Origin: Pseudomonas zanjanensis
Lineage (GTDB): Bacteria; Pseudomonadota; Gammaproteobacteria; Pseudomonadales; Pseudomonadaceae
DNA length: 64,000 nucleotides
NCBI RefSeq assembly: GCF_014268745.2
Contig: NZ_JABWRB020000001.1
Location: 992,001 to 1,056,000 of the forward strand
Direction of reading: 5' to 3'
Shown here: positions 63,781 through 64,000 of the stretch, in pieces
Layout: each line of letters begins with the position of its first letter
Position numbering within the stretch: position 1 is the first letter of the stretch
Position numbers and translations under genes: made by a program
The notes under the pieces: generated by a model
What the model was told of the DNA's origin: nothing
Seen by the model: the letters and a program-made list of their open reading frames with translations, nothing else
The model's database searches: none

Positions 63781-64000
63781 TTACCAACGGCCGTAATGAC
63801 CCCGGGGTGGGCCATAGTAGTAGCCTCGTGGTGGCCCGTAATACACCGGTGCCGGGCGATAGTAGATTGGCCGCTCTACATACACCGGCTGCGGTTGGTA
63901 ATAGACCGGCGGTGGTGCCTGGTAGTAGACCGGTTGCGGTTGCACGTAGACCGGTTGCTGCACATACACCGGACGATCACGGTTGATGATGGCCGAGCCG
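63781..64000 (-). CDS. Tyr/Pro-rich low-complexity protein, C-terminal part
   Basis: Only the C-terminal 72 or so residues are in the window; the frame stays open to the right edge. Repeats of P-V-Y-V/Y with Gln and Pro (QQPVYVQPQPVYY, APPPVYYQPQPVYV) end in a basic Gly/Tyr tail (GPPRGHYGRW). Such proteins in pseudomonads usually have a signal peptide and are exported, of unknown role. The start is not visible. Confidence 0.7.
   Translation of the reverse strand, partial: GSAIINRDRPVYVQQPVYVQPQPVYYQAPPPVYYQPQPVYVERPIYYRPAPVYYGPPRGYYYGPPRGHYGRW

Overview
This window is chromosomal DNA of a fluorescent-group Pseudomonas. Three things point there: gene order that matches what I know of P. aeruginosa in two long blocks (topA to sulA-lexA-psrA-nagZ, mfd-gap and sthA-glpQ-pilZ-lolCDE; then copRS-cupredoxin-queF-mlaA-rssBC-tal-dusA), high GC with Pseudomonas codon use, and about a dozen intergenic REP/REPIN elements of the family with cores gggagcttgctccc or tcgcgagcaagctcgctccca. 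No rRNA, tRNA or CRISPR array was seen.

Layout. 1-5.9 kb: the C-terminal part of topA, two small conserved genes, the SOS pair lexA-sulA with two LexA boxes, psrA with two PsrA boxes, and nagZ. 5.9-12.2 kb: two convergent paralogous SWIM/SNF2 helicases. 12.2-23.7 kb: csiV-like gene, mfd (GTG start), an N-terminally extended GAPDH, a citrate-type MHS transporter, an apbE lipoprotein gene without nqr genes, sthA, glpQ and a PilZ protein. 23.8-27.1 kb: lolC, lolD and lolE, with a hairpin terminator between lolD and lolE. 27.3-37.2 kb: a CopS/CopR-type two-component system divergent from a cupredoxin gene across a Cop/Cus-type box, then queF, a DUF4404-like gene, a phosphonatase-like HAD protein, mlaA, rssB-rssC, tal and dusA.

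37.2-45.1 kb is an integrated island in the 5' end of dusA. A 26-bp piece of the dusA coding sequence is repeated at 37163-37188 and 45020-45045, and the far copy lies in a 24-codon dusA stub with its own start codon. The island holds brnTA, a ParE/RHH toxin-antitoxin pair, a decayed Dam methylase lacking DPPY, a double-frameshifted gene, two AT-rich unknown genes, a DUF2846-like lipoprotein and a Gly-rich membrane protein. No integrase is visible. A third, diverged copy of the region upstream of dusA at about 38064 suggests stacked insertions.

45.1-49.8 kb: a zinc-ribbon protein, a PPP-type phosphatase, a Fic protein with a YhfG-like antitoxin, and an IS110-family element inserted precisely in a REP sequence. 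Its 5' non-coding region carries an RNA-like architecture, with two segments that match the two halves of the REP target in the geometry expected of a bridge RNA. 49.8-64 kb: AraC regulator and divergent MFS exporter, small unknown genes, ArsN2-like GNAT, ChrA, two adjacent c-di-GMP enzymes, exonuclease III, arylamine N-acetyltransferase, an NCS2 nucleobase permease behind a perfect palindrome, and a Tyr/Pro-rich protein cut by the right edge.
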